From: Acanthochromis polyacanthus | Taxonomy: Eukaryota > Chordata > Actinopteri > Pomacentridae | Reading direction: 5' to 3' | DNA length: 64,000 bases | NCBI RefSeq assembly: GCF_021347895.1 | Contig: NC_067125.1 | Location: 25,487,697-25,551,696 of the forward strand | In this document: positions 49,042 to 61,752 of the stretch, in pieces | Position numbering within the stretch: position 1 is the stretch's first letter | How the letters are laid out: every line of letters begins with the position of its first letter | Notes under the pieces: generated by a model | Seen by the model: only the letters and a program-made list of their open reading frames with translations | The model's database searches: none | What the model was told of the DNA's origin: nothing | Translations under genes and position numbers: made by a program

Positions 49042-49694
49042 CACTACCAAAGACAACTGTGATTGGTTTAAACAAATGCTGACAAGTCAGAGGTTTTTTC
49101 CCCTCATAGCAGAGTAATACTAAGGAGTGGCCAGACCACACAGAGTTGTGTACGTTTGTACTACACAACCTAGTCTACACACAATTATGTCCCTATGCAA
49201 CTAATTTCCATTTTGAATTACATTTTAAGGGAAATAGCAATAATTTGTTTGTAACATAGCATAAATACACGTCTGATCAGTGTTTCTGTCCCATTTCTTT
49301 CCATCCTATATTTGATAAGGCTGGACTTGTCACCGTGGTAACCCAGAGAATGGCGAAATAGCTTGAAACATGTATTTAGAGGTTTGCAACCTAAACCATG
49401 ATACTTTTCCAACCCCTAACCGAGTCATTTTGTTGTCTAACCTTAACCAAGCTTCTCACATGTCAACTCATTTAACAAAGCGTGATATTGTCCCTAAACT
49501 AACCACATAGCTTTGGTGACTAAACTAATCCAGGAAGCAGTGAAAACTGTCACACTGATTTGTGGCTTTTTCAAAATGTCCGCCTTTCCAATGACATCAA
49601 CAGCATCAAACTACATTTATTATGTTTCCCCACATATAGAATCCAGTTTAGTTTTATTGGAACAAAACACAGGGTTGGACTACATGAGATCTAT
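49042..49694. other. Intergenic sequence, possibly a dispersed repeat
   Basis: No gene is seen. From about 49600 it appears to belong to the dispersed repeat that continues after the MITE at 50050. Confidence 0.35.
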
Positions 49695-49703
49695 TATTTA
49701 TTT

Positions 49704-50040
49704 GGTAGTTGCTAGAGGTACGGACCCGTACCCGTAGCCTGTGGCCTACGGATACGGCACTTTCCATTTGCCAATCAGATACGCGAGATCTGGTCACGTG
49801 ACTCCCGGTAGACGCTGGAGGTACGGACCCGTAGCATCGGTACTACAGGTACGGACCCTAAACCTAACCCTAACACTAACCCTAACCTTAAACTTTGCTT
49901 ACCTTTCAACAGTTTGCAGTGGTTAGCAGCTTCTTGACTCGCGAGACTCGCGTACGGGTCCGTATCTGTGTGGCAAATGGAAAGTGCCGTATCCGTAGGC
50001 CACAGGCTACGGGTACGGGTCCGTATCTGTAGACACTACC
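49704..50040. mobile_element. MITE with ~80-bp inverted ends and a telomere-like core
   Basis: A perfect 9-bp duplication TATTTATTT flanks it (49695-49703 and 50041-50049). The ends are inverted over about 80 bp, sharing GGTAGT, TACGGACCCGTACCCGTAGC, CTGTGGCCTACGGATACGGC and ACTTTCCATTTGCCA. The centre (49857-49890) is CCCTAA-like (CCTAAACCTAACCCTAACAC). The TACGGACCCGTA motif is repeated four or more times. An 8-9-bp target suggests the hAT or Mutator superfamilies. No coding capacity. Confidence 0.8.
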
Positions 50041-50049
50041 TATTTATTT

Positions 50050-50205
50050 AACTTCAGATGTGATGGTGCATTTTGTTAGGCTAGCTGTTTCCACCTGTTC
50101 CCAGTCTTTGTGCTAAGCCAAGCTAATTAGCTGCTGGCGATAGCTTCAAATGGATCGTATGGACAGAAAGGTGCCTAAATTCATATATTCAGTGCATCTT
50201 TAAAC
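50050..50205. repeat. Dispersed fish repeat fragment
   Basis: CACCTGTTCCCAGTCTTTGT, GCTAAGCCAAGCTAATTAGC and GCTGCTGGCGATAGCTTC match phrases of a common fish repeat. The MITE inserted at its left side. Confidence 0.5.
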
Positions 50206-51849
50206 AGTTTGATCTTGAATATTTCACAAATCTGATCTAAAAATGATTAAACTTTTTTTTCTTCAGTAATTTTAAGTCAGTGTAAAGGTGTGGTTTTCCT
50301 GCAGGTAAAAGTTTAAGAGCCTCACTGCTAAAAAGAAAAGATGCTGTCCTGCCACCTCACTCTTTTGGTACAGAGTATTTTGAAGTCATAGCACAATGGA
50401 TTTTTATTTCATGATCTAATGAAATGTGATTTTTTTCCCAATGAAATTTGCTATGCTGAATTTTGGTTCAAGACTCTTGGGCTAAATCTCATCTGTCCAG
50501 CCTGGAGGAATAAAGGAAGCTTCATTTCATCCTCTTTATTTCCGAGCACTTAGCCTGATCAGATTATCTTTGGGTTATTAAATGACCCCGTGCTGTAATA
50601 ACTTAAAAGCGAAGCGGAGGAATGCAGCGACTCCAAGGTTAGTCCAAGTTCACCAAACCGCTGAATCCGTCTTGAATCTCACTCAGCCCTGACATTTATT
50701 CGTTTCCGACGGCTGTCTTCCATTGTTCCAATAAGGGATGGACAGAATTGAGGAAACAGAAATGAGAAGAGAATAAAGGAGTATAAAGTACAAAAAGTAA
50801 GCACAAAAAGGAAGGGATGGAGGAAATAAGAGAGGAAAAGACGAAGGCAGAGGCAAAGGAAGGACAGACGGGCAGAAAGTCTGGTACTTTCTCGTTTTTT
50901 CTTTTTTGCAATTTTATTAAATGTTCTGTAACGTAGTGCTACATAAATTACTTGTTAACAAAATGAAAGACTCTCTTAGAGTTTAACAAGCAGAATCCTG
51001 AAGTAATTCCTGCATTTTGCTGCATCCACTGCAGCATTCATGTTTCATTATCGGCGTCTCATTCATCAGTTGCTTGGCTGATTAATGGCCAATCAATCAG
51101 TAAATAGATCAATCAGTTGATTTTGACAATAGAATACTTTAGACTGTTGGTTGGACAGGAAAGGTAATTTTGGAGTTCTGTCAAATTGTGCCGCTTTTGT
51201 TCATTCACATTTCGTTGTTAAAGCAATTATTGTCTGCTGTACTTCTTTCTGATGCAACACATTCAAAGCTTTGAATTATGAATATTTTGCACATTTAAAA
51301 GCTCTAGAATCTGTGCAGTATCAATATTTTTCTGCAATACACATAAAGTTCATGCAAAAGCAGTACTTCTTTATTAGTATTTATATTCATGAAGGAATCT
51401 GTGCAACAACACTGACATGTTGTTTCCACATCCGAAGGAATCTGGACCATCTGAACGAGCACTTATACATATTTTGTGTTGATTTTAATTTTTGCTACTG
51501 ATATTTCTTAAATGATTCCACTATTTCCTTTGCTGAATGCAAAATTTCAACACTGTGGGATTAATTAAAGCTCATTGTATCGTATTGTAAACACAATAAA
51601 TACATAATCTGATAATTAATTCACAACATTAATCCTAAATTGCAGCCCCAAGCAAAATCATGAACCTGACACTTGTCACTGCTGCGCTAACATCTTTATT
51701 ATGTGGCATATTAACTAGAATGTATGTTTAATTTGTGCAGAGTAAATGTATTTTGCTTTTTAAAGGGAAAGCACATGATAAGTTTGGACAGAATATTGAC
51801 TTTAGCTGGTGGTATTGCAAGAGATTGACCATTTTTATCAGATTTCTAC
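50206..51849. other. AT-rich intergenic or intronic sequence
   Basis: No feature is recognised. A purine-rich stretch lies at 50740-50870. Confidence 0.4.
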
Positions 51850-52960
51850 ATATAGCTACATGTTTGAAAGGTGCAACCATGAAGATATTTTTGTCCTTAA
51901 GAATGTCAGTGTAACTCTTTTTAATTGCCACCTACGAGTTAAAGTGCAAAATAACATTAATATACAACTTTTTTTTTTTTTAAATGAGGATATTTTTGTC
52001 CTTAAGGTCTTCAATGTAATTTTTTTTTGAAAATACTGACAAAAAAAATAATCCAACAGAATTAATGTTGGCATTAATCTATGACACATACCATCTTGTA
52101 ATAATAACATATCAAATTCTCCTTAGGATGTATTATTCAGAAAATCATTTTCTTTTCCCCTCCATGAAAAACAACAATGGCGTCATGTAAATAAACTGCC
52201 ATTGAAATGGTTAAAATCCTGAAAATGAATGAATATTTAATATTTATTTTCAAACATGATGCACATTATTGAAAGTGGAAAGTAATATTAATATATATAT
52301 ATTATTTGCCATTGTTTTTGTTTTGATGTGAACATGTTTGTCTTTAAGGTCCTGGGTGTGACATTTTAAAAAATAGTTTTGCTGCATAATAATATTAAAG
52401 ACTGCGATTGTCAAAAAAAGAAATTTCCACTTAGCGCTTACTGTATGGAAAAATAAATCACTTTTACTGATTTTTCATAAAACAAACAAACAAATAAAAA
52501 AACTGCTGTGGCATAATATAAAGAAAGTGGTGTTTAAACAGTTAAAATTCTGAAAATGAATGAATATTTGGTATTTATGATCAAAACTGATGTACATTAA
52601 AAGTTGTTTTGCCATTGTTTTTGTTTTGATGTGGACATTTTTGTCTTTAAGGACCTGACTAATGTTACACTGCATAAAAATATTAAAGAGTATGAAAACA
52701 ATTCACTTAGCATTTACTGTATAGAAAATAATCACTTTTATTGATTTTTCATTTAAAAAACAACTGTGGCATAATGTAAACAAAAAGGCATTTAAATGAC
52801 TAAAATCCTGAAAATGAATAAATATTTGGTATTTATGATCAGAACTGAACAGATTCAAAGAGAAAAGGCATTTAAAGTGGAAAATAATATGAATATGTAA
52901 AGGTTTTCTGGCATTGTTTATGTTTTGATGTGGACAATTTTGTCTTTGTGACTTTTAGGG
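51850..52960. repeat. Degenerate tandem array, ~260-330-bp units
   Basis: GAAAATGAATGAATATTT (or a close form) recurs at about 52222, 52553 and 52813. Each unit carries GCCATTGTTTTTGTTTTGAT, TTTTTGTC(C/T)TTAAGG, TTAGC(A/G)(C/T)TTACTGTAT and ATCACTTTTA(C/T)TGATTTTTCAT. Earlier partial units start near 51880 and 51990. Confidence 0.7.
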
Positions 52961-53532
52961 GTTAAAATCCAGTCAGAATCCAGATATTTTTACACACAAG
53001 CTAATGCATACTGTATGTTAGCGTGGTGTTAGTCGTCTGAGATATTGCCTGTGACAGATGCACAAACAAATGATCGCATCTCTCGTACCTGCTGATCAAA
53101 AAATAAAACAAAAACCACCCTGAGAGAGAAAAAAGCTTCTCTGGCGTGTTTGTGTTGTTCTGCTGTGACGGCGACATGCAGCAGCCCGAGGCAGTCAGAA
53201 CAGCTTGATGTGGTTTCGCTGTTCTCTGGCTGACTTCCATACATCACCCAAAGTCTAATGTTTCCCGACAGGGCTGGCGTGATGTGTTGGGGGTCTCACA
53301 GACAGGTGGATAGCCCGACCCGCTGGGCAGAGCCGAACGCGTCGAGAGGCTGCTACACTGTGATTAAAAATGACTCTGTGAGATACCTGCAGGCGGTTCT
53401 CTGTGGCTACTGGAGGAAGACTTTAGTCATGAAAATGTTTTTCTTTACAATCTTTTATCAGAGTCTTATAGTAAATGACATCCCACGCTTTAGGAATAGG
53501 TTAGGTTTAGTATTGATGCTTAATTAACAACG
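52961..53532. other. Intergenic sequence
   Basis: No named feature. The part at 53120-53360 is less AT-rich. Confidence 0.4.
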
Positions 53533-53765
53533 CATGGGGACGGCATGGCTCAGTGGGTAGAGTGGCCGTCTTGTAACTGGAAGGTTCCCGGTTCAATCCT
53601 CGGCCCGTTGAGCTCATGTCGAGGTGTCCCTGAGCAAGACACCGAACCCCTAATTGCTCCTGGTGGGCCATGGTTAGCGCCTTGCATGGCAGTGTGTGTG
53701 AATGGGTGAATGTGACGTATCGTGTAAAGCGCTTTGGATAAAAGCGCTATATAAATACAACCATT
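53533..53765 (+). mobile_element. tRNA-derived SINE with LINE-like 3' tail
   Basis: The head GGACGGCATGGCTCAGTGGG (box A TGGCTCAGTGG) and GGTTCAATCC (box B, about 53591) are spaced as in a tRNA gene. The tail TGTAAAGCGCTTTGG, then AAAGCGCTATATAAATACAA is the L2-type 3' end shared by several fish SINEs. The overall layout resembles the cichlid AFC SINE type. Confidence 0.75.
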
Positions 53766-53812
53766 TGCATCATGCAATGTATCTCATTAAATGTGCTGGA
53801 GAATCAGTCTTA

Positions 53813-54433
53813 GGGGCTGTTTACACGAGGACCATCTTAACAGAAAATGCAAAAGTGGCGTCTTGTCATTTCACGTTTAGACGAGCAGTTTTGAAGGAAA
53901 TCTGCGTATATACGGTGACTCTATAGTGTGTGGAATTCGATTGGATATGCATGCCAGGCAGCTGGATGGCGCTGTGATAAAACACCGTCATGTCTATGCA
54001 CATGCGTACTATCTCCCTTTTTGGATCTCCGCCGCGGTAAATTTTCATGAATGGAATCTGTACAGATTCTGTACGTTTGCTGGTACGACTCCTGTAGTGT
54101 ACATAGAGCTGCCAGAGTTGCTTGAAGGTACGAAGGATGGAAATAATCACACGTCTTTGTTTACTTCCTTGTACCGGCCGGCAAACCAAAGCACCGGCGC
54201 ACGTATGTGACATAATCGCGTACGCGACGTGGTCAGATCTCGGCAAAGTTTTGCGTTTTGCTGTTTAGATGGAAACGTAACGGCGGAGCGTTTTCTACTT
54301 TTCCACTCTGGAGGCCGGTTTCAAATTTTTGCGTTTTTAAGCCCCCAAAACGCTGTCCTCGTATAAACGATAGGGTGTTTTGATTAAATATTTTGACGTT
54401 TTTACCTGAAAGCGTCCTCGTGTAAACGGCCCC
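53813..54433. mobile_element. Harbinger-type MITE
   Basis: The inverted ends are GGGGCTGTTTACACGAGGAC and, in reverse complement, GGGGCCGTTTACACGAGGAC (one mismatch). TTA duplications flank it (53810-53812 and 54434-54436). Further inverted similarity lies inside (GTTTAGACGAGCAG, CTGTTTAGATGG). At 621 bp it contains no transposase remnant I can see. It lies 47 bases after the SINE. Confidence 0.75.
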
Positions 54434-54494
54434 TTAGTGCTAGAATTAACTTCACTGATCTACAGGATGCTCCATAACACTCTTAATTAGTTAA

Positions 54495-54640
54495 TTCATC
54501 ATTAAAAGTCCATCCATCCATCCAGTCTCTATACACCGCTTTATCCTCACTAGGGTTGTGGGGGGTGCTGAGCTTAAAGTGTCTAGTATGTCCCACAACA
54601 TACTAGAGATGAGAAGTGAATGAAAACCTCCACATTACCT
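54495..54640. repeat. Dispersed repeat fragment (CCATCCAT start)
   Basis: CATCCATCCATCCAGTCTCT, ATACACCGCTTTATCC and GGGTTGTGGGGGGTGCTG form the usual opening of the repeat family whose other end is seen at 1-140. Here it is cut short. Confidence 0.5.
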
Positions 54641-55237
54641 GGCGATCGCTCTTTGTTGTGGTTTGTATCCAAAGCTCAGGACGCTAGAAAGCAAATCTTG
54701 TTCTGAAATCGCGTGATAGCAGGGGAAACAGCTGTTTGCCCCACTGGTGTTTTGGCGCAAGCTATTGCGCGATTTCGGAATCTTCCTCTTACCCCATACT
54801 TTTCACTAGCTGAGCTGCTAGCTGAGCTGCTAAGCTGACTGCCTGGCTAAATACTGGAGCTATGTCGAAAATTCATTTCTCCATCACTCACGTATGAAAT
54901 GACATATGAAAACAGACCCCAGGTTGAAAAAAACCGAAGTTCCCCTTAAAGCCCTGTTCATTCAGCTACACCTTGCAGGATCATAAAGATTCATCTCCAC
55001 AGTGACCTACATGCCTTCACAGACTCTGTTCCCTATGGAGTCTGCTTTTTCCCTCTTTGGACTCTGTTTTCCCCTCCTCTGGATTTAACTTGCTTGGACT
55101 TGGTTCTGCTTTTGGATTCTCGCTAGCCCTGCTTTTGTCTCTAGTCCGTAGCCCTGTTCTCGTCTCCATTCGCCCCAGATTTCCTGAGCCTGCTTCCCTG
55201 GCCCTTCTGTTGTCAGTTCCCCCATCTTGTAAGTACT
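54641..55237. other. Intergenic sequence
   Basis: No gene is seen. A CT-rich part lies at 55020-55200. Confidence 0.4.
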
Positions 55238-55745
55238 GCTGCTTAGTATGTCGTCCTAAATGTGACAAAAAACATCATAATTTAGTACATCAACTAAAAT
55301 GTCATAGTTTAGTGTGTCATCCAAAATGTGGAAAAATGCCATAGATTAGCATGTCGTCCAAAATGTCATTAAAATATAGTTTAGTATGTGGTCCAAAATG
55401 TCACTAAAATGTCATGGTTTAGTATGTCGCTGAAAATGTAACAAAAAAGTCACAGTTTAGTATGTCATCCGAAATAAGACAATAAAGTCATAGCTCAGTA
55501 TGTCGTCAAACAAGTGAAAAGAAGGTGCCCAGGTAGCTCAAGTGGTTGAGAGGGTAACTCATGAACAGGACTGAATCATAGATGCAGGTTCGGTTCCAGT
55601 TCATGGCCCTTTATTTCAAGTCTTGCTGTTGTCCTCTCCACTTACCTATCGAAGAAAAGGGCCCAAAAAACAACTTAGAAAAAAATGTCATAGTTTAGTA
55701 TGTCCTTCAAAATGTCACAAAAACGTCATAGTTTAGTATGTCTCC
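55238..55745. repeat. ~40-bp minisatellite, interrupted by a SINE
   Basis: The unit is approximately TAGTTTAGTATGTCGTCC then AAAATGTCACAAAAATGTCA. At least seven variants lie before 55522, and two more after 55676. The array is split by the tRNA-derived SINE listed next. Confidence 0.8.
55523..55675 (+). mobile_element. tRNA-derived SINE inside the minisatellite
   Basis: It starts GGTGCCCAGGTAGCTCAAGT (box A-like) with GCAGGTTCGGTTCCAG (box B-like, about 55586). CATGGCCCTTTATTTCAAGT and TTACCTATCGAAGAAAAGGG follow. The 3' part parallels the SINE at 42951. The target duplication cannot be read clearly because both flanks are A-rich. Confidence 0.65.
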
Positions 55746-58498
55746 GCTCACTAACAGACAGAAAATGAATCTACTAAACAGACTGTCCATATCAAGTCCT
55801 ACAGGTGGGGTTTTATGTTTTGCTTCTTTTGGTTATTCCCACATGCACAGTATCTTGTATATATCATAATTTGGAGATGGGAAACACTAAAACTGTACTC
55901 TTTCAGTTATTAACGATGAATTCTTCTAGAAAAAAGCTCTTTAGCATCAAAGTACAAGTAGTAACAGACAACTGTGGCATAAATTGTCAAAAACATGTCA
56001 GAAAATAGTAAAATATGATCAAAACAACCATGAATCTGCAAGAAAAACTTGAAGCAGTGATCCAATTTCCTTCCAAAATAAGATTTAACGATCACATTGT
56101 TAGCCTCTCTGCTAACTAACATACAGAAAAGGAGGCTGTCCATGTGAGGCCCACAGGTGGGGTTTTACGTTTGGCTTCCACAGTATTTTGTATCTTTATA
56201 AGGAGACAGTATATTAGCAATGAAGGGAGCTGAGCATCATTAGATCGACATAGTGGTGCGTTAAATTATTTATGGTCTTTCAAACATAAGCAACAAACCA
56301 AAGCACCATTTTGGACCTTTGAAGAACTGTGTTGTCTTCAGAGTGCAGAGGGCTGCTGGCTTCTCATAAGCTGTGGAAAGACTAATGTGTCCTGGTGGGT
56401 TTGTGTGATTTGCAGGGCCGTGAGATGAAGGGCGGTTATTACTGCAAAAATAGAACAACAACTGCAATAATAAACTTCGTTCCTATGCGCATTTCCAAAC
56501 CAGAACTCCACTTTGAGCGAGATATCAAATAATGTCTAGACTATAGGAGCCATATGATGTTGTGTCACTCAGTCTGCCCAGCTCATTGGATTTAAATAGC
56601 AGTAAATAAAGTGTGTATATTCTGTACTTAATAGAGCAATATGGAAAGAAGACACCATCCTTTGGACATAACTGACACATGACGTACTGTCACCTAATCA
56701 GCTCTTAATTAGCAGCCTGCTAAACTAATAGAAGCAACAGTCAAGCTAACTAATAATAGAGAAATGCACTGTATTACATATGTATACTTCATTTGCTTGC
56801 CTGATGTTAATACTGATTTATTTTTCTTTATTTGTGATAATTTGTTAGCAAATCTGTGCTGCCTGTTGGGAGTTTTACAACACCTTCAACTGCTAGCTTT
56901 GTTAGCAGTTCTGCGTTCGTTCAAGTTAGCATAAGTGATATAGCGCTGTGCAGAATGGTCTGACTTAACTGTATTGTTGTTCTGTAGGGGGTAAAATACA
57001 TTCTACCTTGCTTGCACTTCTTTTTAAATCAATTAGTTATCTTGGGTGGTGCTAAGCCCAGGATATAGTGATGATAAATAGCATGGCTGCCTTATTGTAT
57101 GGTCCAAATCATTAGCAGAACTTAATAATTTCGGTGTGACGATACCGTTGTTACTACAGTATTTATCATTGAAATTAAATCCTCATAAATCTAATTTTAA
57201 TTTTATTATCGTACATATCCGTATGCAAATTCACATCATGTCTGTCCATACCCGTTAATACATAAGTCATATTATTACAGTTAAAGTACTTTTATCATCC
57301 TTGTCCTACTTCTTCTTTGCCTCATCTGTATCCAGCTATTGTAAATTATTCCAAAAAGGGATCAATAAATCCTGACTCATTTGATCTTATTTCACACTCT
57401 ATGGTCTCCTAAATCAGCTAAATGCAGAGGACGTAGCTACATTATTAGCATTAACTTTTAGGGTTGAAAACTTACCAATTAGTTTGATCTGAGCAGCATT
57501 TCATTGAAGAATTCCTGTAGCAGAAAAGTAATTAAATTCATTTTTTACTACTAATAAACTGACCGCTACATGCTGTTATTTAAGACACCTTATGAGGATG
57601 TAATAGTTCCCCTAAAATCAAACAATCTTCAATAAGATTGTGCTGCTGTTAGAGATTCCTTCATTTGGAATGAATAAATCTGAATATAACAGTTTGATGA
57701 CAAATGGAAGGTGGGTTGATTTCACTGATTATAGTGTTTACAGAGCTTGGGGGGGGGGGGGGTGATTAGATTCTAAAAACTGTTGCTATGCTCAGGTAGT
57801 CTCTGTCTGCCACACCCGTGTCATTTTCAGAACTCTGCCGTCGCACGAACCTGCAGATCTAGAATTCACGACTGATTTCTCTTCGTCCTCGCTCAGAGTT
57901 CCTGCACATATATTTTTGTGTTCAGCAGATTACCCGTAGACGCTTCCTATATCCTCATTATGCTAATCTGTCCTCGTCAGCCCACACAGCAGCTCTGGAA
58001 GCGTCTGTCTCTGCTTCGGCTGCTGCAAAACACCATTTCTTATTCCTGTTTAAATCATTCTGCACGGCTGCTCTGGAGATTCGCTGAATTCACACCAAAG
58101 AATCAAGCAAAAATATGCATGTTGGAAATAGGTGGGTTGAAAATATTGTCTCACCGCAGAAATAAAGGATGTATAGGCATCTCCTCAGTAGCACTACAGG
58201 TTTATATTGTGGTTATTTCAGCCAAACGTGTGAAATGGTGGATTTTTTAAAATAATATGACTTCTAAGGTCTCTTCTTAGCAGCCTGTTGCTAGCTTTGT
58301 CTGTTTTCTGTTCGGCGCTGGAGAGCTTTTAGTTGAAAACATCTGCCTGCTGCAGCTGGAAACTGTCGGGCTCAGGTGATAATTCTCTGCAACCCCTTTA
58401 ACATTACATGCAGTCGTTTAATCCCCTGTTATTATACAAATTGATACAAACTGATTAGAGGAGCATTAAGCTTTAACTGTCGTCCAGATGTGTCTTAC
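55746..58498. other. AT-rich intergenic or intronic sequence
   Basis: No gene or named repeat is seen. A poly-G tract (14 G) lies at about 57749-57762. Confidence 0.4.
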
Positions 58499-58527
58499 CT
58501 TCGGTGCAACAAGTTCCCGTTTCTTTC
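58499..58527 (-). other. Candidate 29-nt microexon
   Basis: On the minus strand, a pyrimidine-rich TTGGATTGTTTTCAG precedes 29 bases (GAAAGAAACGGGAACTTG...). A near-perfect donor AAG/GTAAGAC follows. All three frames are open. The gene it would belong to is unknown; the candidate terminal exon at 45238-45408 is on the same strand. Confidence 0.3.
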
Positions 58528-61500
58528 CTGAAAACAATCCAACAAATAAATAAAAAAGAACAGCAGAGGAGAGAAATCAGAGAAGAGCAGTAAAAAAACA
58601 AACAAAAAAACAAAAAACAAACGGTGATTTATGTTGTGAAATAAGAGGCAGACAGCATGTAGATAAATTGCATTTTTATGTCGTTTGCAGATTTTTTTTC
58701 TTTAAAAAAGAGAAACACACCAGAGAAAAAGGGAGCAGGACTTATTCTGGTTTCGCTGCCACCCACAGCAACAGCGGTTAGACACATGAAGCACTGCGTA
58801 GGCTTCCCTTTGTACCATAGAAAATGTATTTATTAAAGCATAGGCTTCCAGAACAGAAACAAAAGAAAAACCAACAACAGCTGCAAGATTGCAGAACATA
58901 TTATGTACCATAAAATTGATAAAGAAACTCACTGTACACACTACAGTGCTTTTTAAAATCACAGCTTTTGCAGTGCAGTTATGGTCTGTGTGTGTATATA
59001 TATATATATATGTATACATATATATTTTTTACACATAAAAAACATTCATTAAATCTCTTCTGTTGAGAACATTAAGGGATAAGATTAATGCCAAATGAAT
59101 GTAGATCTGTGAGTTAGAAATGTTACCAGCAGAACAAACCATAAACAGAAAGTTGTTTAGATCAGCTGACTGATGATCTGTGAATGAAAAAATTATGGAT
59201 TAAAGACAACGATGAGCAATTTAAAAGAAGTTAATATCAGGATAAAGATTTTAATTCTATACGTTAATCCTGTAGTTCCTCATTAGTGCAACCAGTTCAA
59301 TAAATTATGTTACATATTTATTAAATCTGTGTTTCATATTTGAGGCAACATATTTTGACCGTAGCAGGAATAACAGTTTTGAAAAGTGAAGTTCAGCCGC
59401 TGTGAGATTAGTTTAATTGAATTTTTAACCATCCTTAGAATGGGTTTTGGTTTCGTGACTTTGTGTGACCTTTTTCTTTTTGTTAAAATCTGTAGACACA
59501 CACATAATAAAACTCTTTTTAAATTCAAGCTTTGTACATAACTACAAATAATTTTAGTCGCCAAAATATTCATTTTAATTTAAAATTTCCTCCAGTTACA
59601 AATGATATGTATATATATACACACATATAGATACTATTAAAAGCCATTATCTTATGAGGCTCTAAATTCCATATAAAATAGATTAGAATAAGATTGCAAA
59701 TCTTCTTTATATCACAAATAAAATTGTTTATTATACTTTTAAAATGTGTCTGTCGAATCTTTGCTGGTGCTCAACATGTTAAAATCAACAGAGAAAACAA
59801 CAAATTTGATTTAAGGTGGAGTCAAATGATTCTGTGATTAACCACACAACAAAAGAAGAGTACCCACGATGCATTTGGAGAGCAGCAACAGTTGAATCCT
59901 GCTGTTATTTTATCAGCTCCATATTAAGAACAGCCTGACAGCAACCCATTAAGGTGATATTAAAAGAGATCAGACCACATTATCTGCATTTTTGCCCACT
60001 GGGTGACGTGTTTCAGATGTGTTGTTTGATTTGTCTTTACCCCCACATTAAATAAAACCCCGTGGAATGAAACCTTTGAAGCAAACTTCCAGCAGACGAT
60101 GTTGCTCGGCGAGTAAATTGCCGAGGATTAAGCGACTGTGTGTCTTTCTAGATTCAAAACATCTGCTTGTTTGTGCTGGGAAAGCTCTGCCGCCCTCGTA
60201 CAGGGACATACGGCAGGTTGCTAGAGAGCAGAGGTGGCGGATGGATGATATTTGGCTGGTTTCTGTGAGCATTAATGTTTGAGATTCATCTTTAAGGTTC
60301 CAGAAACCTCCTCAGCCGAGCTATTAAAACACAAATGTTGTGTTCCTGCTCCTCCATGTGGAACCCTCTGTGGGATTCATTACCTTAATCATTTCTAACA
60401 ATCTCTAATAGTTAACAGTTCAGAGGGGAAGCTGACGGGTCACTTGTTAATGTTGCGCTGCCCTCTGAAACCTCGTGTGCCGGCTGTAAACACTTTCCCC
60501 GGGGAGACGCATCCAGTCCCTCCACATAAATAATTTGCTCTGATGATGCTCTCTAGGTTCGTATGTTCCTTCATGGCTGCCTGCGTTGCATCTTTTTCAT
60601 GTTTTTTTTTTTTTGCACTACCGTTTGATGCACCAGCAGCTGTTACAGCTCGGTAAGATTCTTTATCTTCTTGCAGGTTTGTTTCCTTCTTCACCTGCAG
60701 ATGCAAACATTTCGTGCTGACCTACTTAGAAAACCGCAAACGTCCACGCTAACTGAGAATGGAGGCTACATGGATGCACCACTTCCCTGCAATTTATCTT
60801 CGTTCCTACTGCACAGGGGGACGACGTGGGAATTCCTGCGAACGTCTCCTTCAGGGTTTTAACCGGATCTATTCTCGGATGAATGAGGGAACATGTAGGA
60901 AAAAAAGAACAGATGAAGCAAAGGGGGCGATCAATATGCAGCTTCTGAGAGGAGGCCAGGTGAGCTATTAGCTTTGTCAGCGCTGACAGAGATGGATAAC
61001 CGGCGAGGATGAGGAAAACAGTGAACAAGTCGGGGCATTTCCTGGTCAGGATGGTTAGTTTTATGATTAATTAAGCGACTTGTACTGATTGGAGCTGCAG
61101 TTAATCTCATGGTTTTGGACAGTTTATAATAACGTCTGCAGAAGCAGCACACCTGAGCGGCCCAGTTTCAGGGAAGTTGGCGGTCTATATGGAGCTACCA
61201 CGCCTATAGAAGTGAGGCTAGTTTGTCGTGGAAGCTGCCTCACAGGTTCACTGCCTCTCTACAAACTTGTGCACAAAAGTAGGGCAGCTGTGACGGAAAT
61301 ACACTCTTGAACAAACAGATCTGTGGCATAGAACAGTGAAATATAGAAACACTGGGTTCGGTAGATGTGGTCTGACTTACTTTCTTACTCCCTTCGAAGA
61401 CACATTTCTCATTCTTATTGTTTTAGTACTCAACTGCGACTGTTTATTTAATACAGAAGATGCGTATTTTCCACATGGACAAGATGAGTGAGGATTTTAT

Positions 61501-61690
61501 TTCCCGTAGTCTCGAGAAAGCAACTTTTAAATCTGAACTTTTGCAGAGGAACAGCTGAGCTCTGACCAAAAGATAAAATGCAAACAGCAGCAGGTTCTGT
61601 GCAGACACCATTTGTTTCTGGCTGCACACAGATCAAGATTTTGTGGTCACTTTTAACACCGTTTAACCTCAAACCCGCTGAGCAACTTAC
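58528..61690. other. Intergenic or intronic sequence with AT-rich patches
   Basis: A (TA)n-type tract lies near 58994-59011, with AT-rich sequence to 59850. The 60050-61280 part is less AT-rich and could hold conserved non-coding elements. An 88-codon Lys-rich minus-strand frame (60706-60440) is not recognised. Confidence 0.35.
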
Positions 61691-61752
61691 CTCCTGCATC
61701 CTCAAAGGCCTCTGTGGTTCTCACACAACCTACTGCACTTCGGGGAGCTGAT
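61691..61752 (-). other. Weak exon candidate
   Basis: On the minus strand, a strong donor (GCAGGAG/GTAAGTTG) ends a segment with one fully open frame (APRSAVGCVRTTEAFEDAG). The acceptor (GTGCCTTAG) has a poor pyrimidine tract. Confidence 0.2.

Noticed and set aside
49857..49890. True interstitial telomere array
   Set aside because: Only a few imperfect CCCTAA units, confined within a MITE with clear target duplications.
53533..53610. Apparent tRNA gene with A and B boxes
   Set aside because: The tRNA-like part is the head of a SINE; the fold is degraded and it continues into a SINE body and tail.
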